In this document: piece after piece, positions 62,888 to 64,000 of the stretch
Position numbering within the stretch: position 1 is the first letter of the stretch
Layout of the letters: each line of letters starts with the position of its first letter
Origin: Selaginella tamariscina
Lineage: Eukaryota > Streptophyta > Lycopodiopsida > Selaginellales > Selaginellaceae
Reading direction: 5' to 3'
DNA: 64,000 nucleotides
NCBI GenBank assembly: GCA_003024785.1
Contig: PUQB01000169.1
Coordinates: 120,165-184,164 of the forward strand
Program-made: the position numbers and the translations under genes
The notes under the pieces: model-generated
What the model was told of the DNA's origin: nothing
The model's input: only the letters and a program-made list of their open reading frames with translations
Databases searched by the model: none

Positions 62888-64000
62888 AGTTTAAATTTTA
62901 TTTAAATAATTTTAATTATAAAATGTTATATCATAAAATATGTCTTCAGAATATATACTCTAATTTAATGGCTTATATTAAACTTTCACTATAATTACAA
63001 TAATAATTGCATTCATTATTATATTATAAAACACTATTGAACTATCAACTATACTTATGGCTCCTTATATTTTACCTAAATAAAAGATTTTTTATATTTT
63101 TCCTAAATAAAAGATTTTCACAACCTATAGCTATCTATTAGATTAATCCTTAACCTCAAATTTAATGTGCACCCTTTATACTTTTGTTAAGTCATTTATG
63201 GTATAGTTAGTGATCAAAGTTGTAGGTTTGATAATTAAATGTAAAATGTTTATTATGCCAAATTATTATGGCTACATATGCAAATGCAAAGAAATAAAGA
63301 TACATATTAATAATGTAAGTTAAACAAGGACATCAACTTATTAATATATAAAATCACCAAACATTAGTAAATTTTTATTTATAAGGGTTGTGTATTTAAT
63401 AATAATAAGTGTGGTTATATAATTTTATAATTTTAATGTGTGTTAATAAAACATCTTTACTAAGTGTGTTTTATTTTATAACACTTAATTTAATTTATAA
63501 TTTAATTTATATTAAGATTTACAACCCCAAACCTATAAAAGTAAATAAATTCCTAATTAAATCAAAAATAATAAGTTGTAAATATATTTAAACACATATA
63601 CGTTAATAAAAATTTAAGAACCATTCATTAATGTTCACGTACAAGAAAATATAATTTTAACACATGTTACATGAATAAAAATTATTATAATTTTTTAATT
63701 AAAAATGAAATGATTTCATTTAAAGCTAGAAGACTTTTTTAATTAAATAATTATGTATACATTAATAATATATTTGGTGATTAAGATAATGTCTAGTTTT
63801 TATTTATTGAAAAATTCATAAAGTTATATTATCTAATAAACACGATTTTATTATAAACATTACAGTACTTAGAATTTTATATGATATATTTTTTTGTAAT
63901 TTTATATTCAAAAGTTATGTAATGAATATAATTTTGTTTTGAAATTATTATAACAATTAAATTAAAGTTATATAAAGAATTTATCATTTGTTACCAAAAC
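62888..64000. other. AT-rich outer part of the right arm, no gene
   Basis: Inverted counterpart of 43385-44700. No coding sequence recognised. The ORF at 63409-63591 is low-complexity and AT-driven. Confidence 0.6.

Larger units (their letters stand above)
48951..64000. repeat. Right arm of large inverted duplication (extends past window)
   Basis: Inverted counterpart of 43385-47130, enlarged by two Ty3 insertions (49336-55956, 57532-61243) and a probable 1.1-kb foldback element (61787-62887). Homology to the left arm resumes cleanly on both sides of each insertion: for example the kinase-like coding sequence GGAGTG/GTGAG resumes at 55957, and GCCT...GGCTTCATAAA after 61244. Confidence 0.8.

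Noticed and set aside
1-64000. tRNA, rRNA or other structured RNA genes
   Set aside because: None recognised on either strand. A short match to the initiator-Met tRNA 3' end at 57740 is a retrotransposon primer site.

Overview
The window is nuclear DNA of a land plant. The evidence is plant-type TTTAGGG interstitial telomere repeats, short GT-AG introns of 50-61 bases, an NB-ARC/LRR resistance-type gene, an F-box gene, a plant HAD/FCP1-like phosphatase and several Ty3-type LTR retrotransposons. The very AT-rich background and the style of the F-box and NB-LRR genes suggest a bryophyte or other non-seed plant; that is a guess, and no organism can be named. The region is gene-poor and repeat-rich. 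Most coding sequences carry frame changes. The clear exception is one 1,021-residue transposase-like gene.

Layout. 1-2899 is a truncated direct duplicate of 12048-14930: an array of palindromes followed by a ParB-like gene. 2900-17611 is bounded by 27-bp terminal inverted repeats. It holds an intact transposase-like gene with a DUF7869-type RNase H-like core (minus strand), an array of the 18-bp palindrome GGCGGGATTAATCCCGCC, an AT-rich and microsatellite tract with telomere repeats, a second palindrome array, a ParB-fold plus methyltransferase-like gene, a HAD phosphatase-like gene and a small orphan ORF. 17612-27395 is mostly empty AT-rich DNA with tandem repeats and one F-box pseudogene. 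27396-38312 is an old GC-rich repeat, probably a solo LTR, split by a younger Ty3 element (28373-37500). 39001-42282 is a decayed NB-LRR gene. From about 43385 to the window end lies a large, diverged inverted duplication carrying an atypical kinase-like gene in each arm. The right arm was later invaded by a chromodomain-type Ty3 element (49336-55956, itself hit by a solo LTR) and a small Ty3 derivative (57532-61243).

The most interesting candidate is the 14.7-kb TIR-bounded unit. It combines a DDE-like transposase, a ParB/methyltransferase-type protein of bacterial architecture, and dense arrays of an 18-bp palindrome whose spacers are themselves arranged as nested inverted repeats. A plausible but unproven reading is a large cargo-bearing DNA transposon in which the palindromes are binding or modification sites for its own proteins. 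The direct evidence is the sequence layout; function is inferred.
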